The notes below the pieces were generated by a model. It saw only the letters and a program-made list of their open reading frames with translations. It searched no databases and was not told the DNA's origin. Source: Planctomycetota bacterium (GTDB lineage Bacteria; Planctomycetota; UBA8742; SKZP01). From it: a stretch of DNA of 7,865 nucleotides. Both the position numbers and the translations under genes were made by a program. The stretch lies in assembly GCA_007127275.1 (NCBI GenBank), contig SKZP01000170.1:1-7865 (forward strand). The letters run 5' to 3'. Positions 7,364-7,865 of this stretch are shown one piece after another; positions within the stretch are counted from its first letter, which is position 1; each line of letters opens with the position of its first letter.

Positions 7364-7510
7364 CTCACGGACAAGCGCAGGGGTCGGCGAGCCCGGCAGA
7401 GCAAAGCCCCCGAGTACCCCTCGTAGGATCCACATGTGGCTCGCCTCTGAACGCCTTTTTTCGACGCACATTAGTGCATACGCACGTGGATCTGCAGGTA
7501 AAGACCGTTA

Positions 7511-7683
7511 GGAGCTGTCAGGAAATTGCTTCCGAAGTTGAGCGTCACGAGCGTAGGCAGTGCAAGGCGGAGGACGTTGAGCGGCAGAGGCGTGGCCGTA
7601 GCCACGTTGAGCAGCGGAAACGACGGCAACGAAGCACAGTCGAGCGCAGTAGCTCAAATTCGGAGTAGTTCTCTGACAGCTCC
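7511..7683. repeat. Palindromic repeat element, copy 1 (TTA-flanked, MITE-like)
   Basis: This 173-base element begins GGAGCTGTCAG and ends with its exact reverse complement CTGACAGCTCC. The inverted similarity continues inward for ~33 bases with a few mismatches and one gap, down to TTGAGC / GCTCAA. TTA lies on each side (7508-7510 and 7684-7686). At its centre CGTGGC-CGTA-GCCACG (7591-7606) makes a perfect six-pair hairpin, so the whole element could fold as one long imperfect stem. No credible coding sequence lies inside. The structure fits a non-autonomous miniature inverted-repeat element with TTA target duplication, or a REP/BIME-like family of structured repeats. No transposase is present in the window. 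Confidence 0.85.
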
Positions 7684-7686
7684 TTA

Positions 7687-7860
7687 GGAGCTGTCAGGAA
7701 TTGCCTTCCGAAAGTTGAGCGTTACGAGCGAAGGCTATGCAAGGCGGAGGAAGGTGAGCCGCGAAGGCGTGACGAGTCCCGTCGAGCAGCGCAACCGACG
7801 ACAACGAAGCAGAGCCGAGCGCAGTAGCTCAACTTTTGGAAGTAATTTTCTGACAGCTCC
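7687..7860. repeat. Palindromic repeat element, copy 2 (TTA-flanked, MITE-like)
   Basis: This 174-base element is a clear but diverged relative of copy 1, in the same orientation, and is separated from it only by TTA (7684-7686). Its 11-base ends are identical to those of copy 1. Its first and last 34 bases pair at 29 positions by my count. Shared blocks with copy 1 include GCAAGGCGGAGGA and GAGCGCAGTAGCTCAA. The central hairpin (GACG 7771-7774 with CGTC 7780-7783) sits at the equivalent place but has a different sequence. It is followed by TTAGG to the window end, which is the start of a probable third copy. Confidence 0.85.
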
Positions 7861-7865
7861 TTAGG

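Noticed and set aside
7289..7471. Hydrolase start at the upstream ATG 7471
   Set aside because: This would place ~60 unlikely residues before a clear signal peptide and ignore the strong GGAGG site at 7295.
7508..7865. CRISPR array or coding gene in the terminal repeats
   Set aside because: The unit is ~173 bases with terminal inverted repeats and only TTA between copies, so there are no spacers. The plus-strand frame at 7474-7668 merely reads through the palindrome.

Overview
This 7,865-base, GC-rich window is a bacterial chromosomal segment. It holds one large gene cut off by the left edge, one small gene, two complete larger genes, and a tandem array of palindromic repeats at the right edge. 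I recognise no taxonomic marker. The domain styles (a membrane protein with a GYF_2-like segment and repeated LGxxLVxxG motifs, and a very long secreted alpha/beta hydrolase with extra beta domains) fit Planctomycetota or a similar large-genome phylum. That placement is inference.

Layout, left to right. (1) 1-2755, minus strand: a continuous reading frame of at least 918 codons that leaves the window before its stop. It has a cytoplasmic N-terminus with four ~34-residue-spaced motifs like those of MshEN/type II secretion ATPase N-domains, a GYF_2-like segment, one membrane helix, and a ~650-residue outer part of unknown function. (2) 2981-3202, minus strand: a 73-residue, very basic, proline-rich small protein with a near-perfect Shine-Dalgarno. 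(3) 3362-4540, plus strand: a GT-B glycosyltransferase of the DUF3524/GTDC1 family, the family of the tRNA-queuosine alpha-mannosyltransferase QTMAN. (4) 4619-7288, minus strand, convergent with the previous gene: a secreted serine hydrolase of the alpha/beta fold with an intact GHSMGG nucleophile elbow. (5) 7508-7865: at least two, probably three or more, tandem palindromic elements of ~173 bp, each separated by TTA.

The genes show no obvious common pathway. Genes 1 and 2 point the same way with a 225-base gap. Genes 2 and 3 are divergent across ~160 bases. Genes 3 and 4 converge with 78 bases between them. The most interesting items are the bacterial QTMAN-family protein, the four-motif sensor-like membrane protein, and the TTA-delimited repeat array, whose central hairpin is kept in two copies with different sequences.
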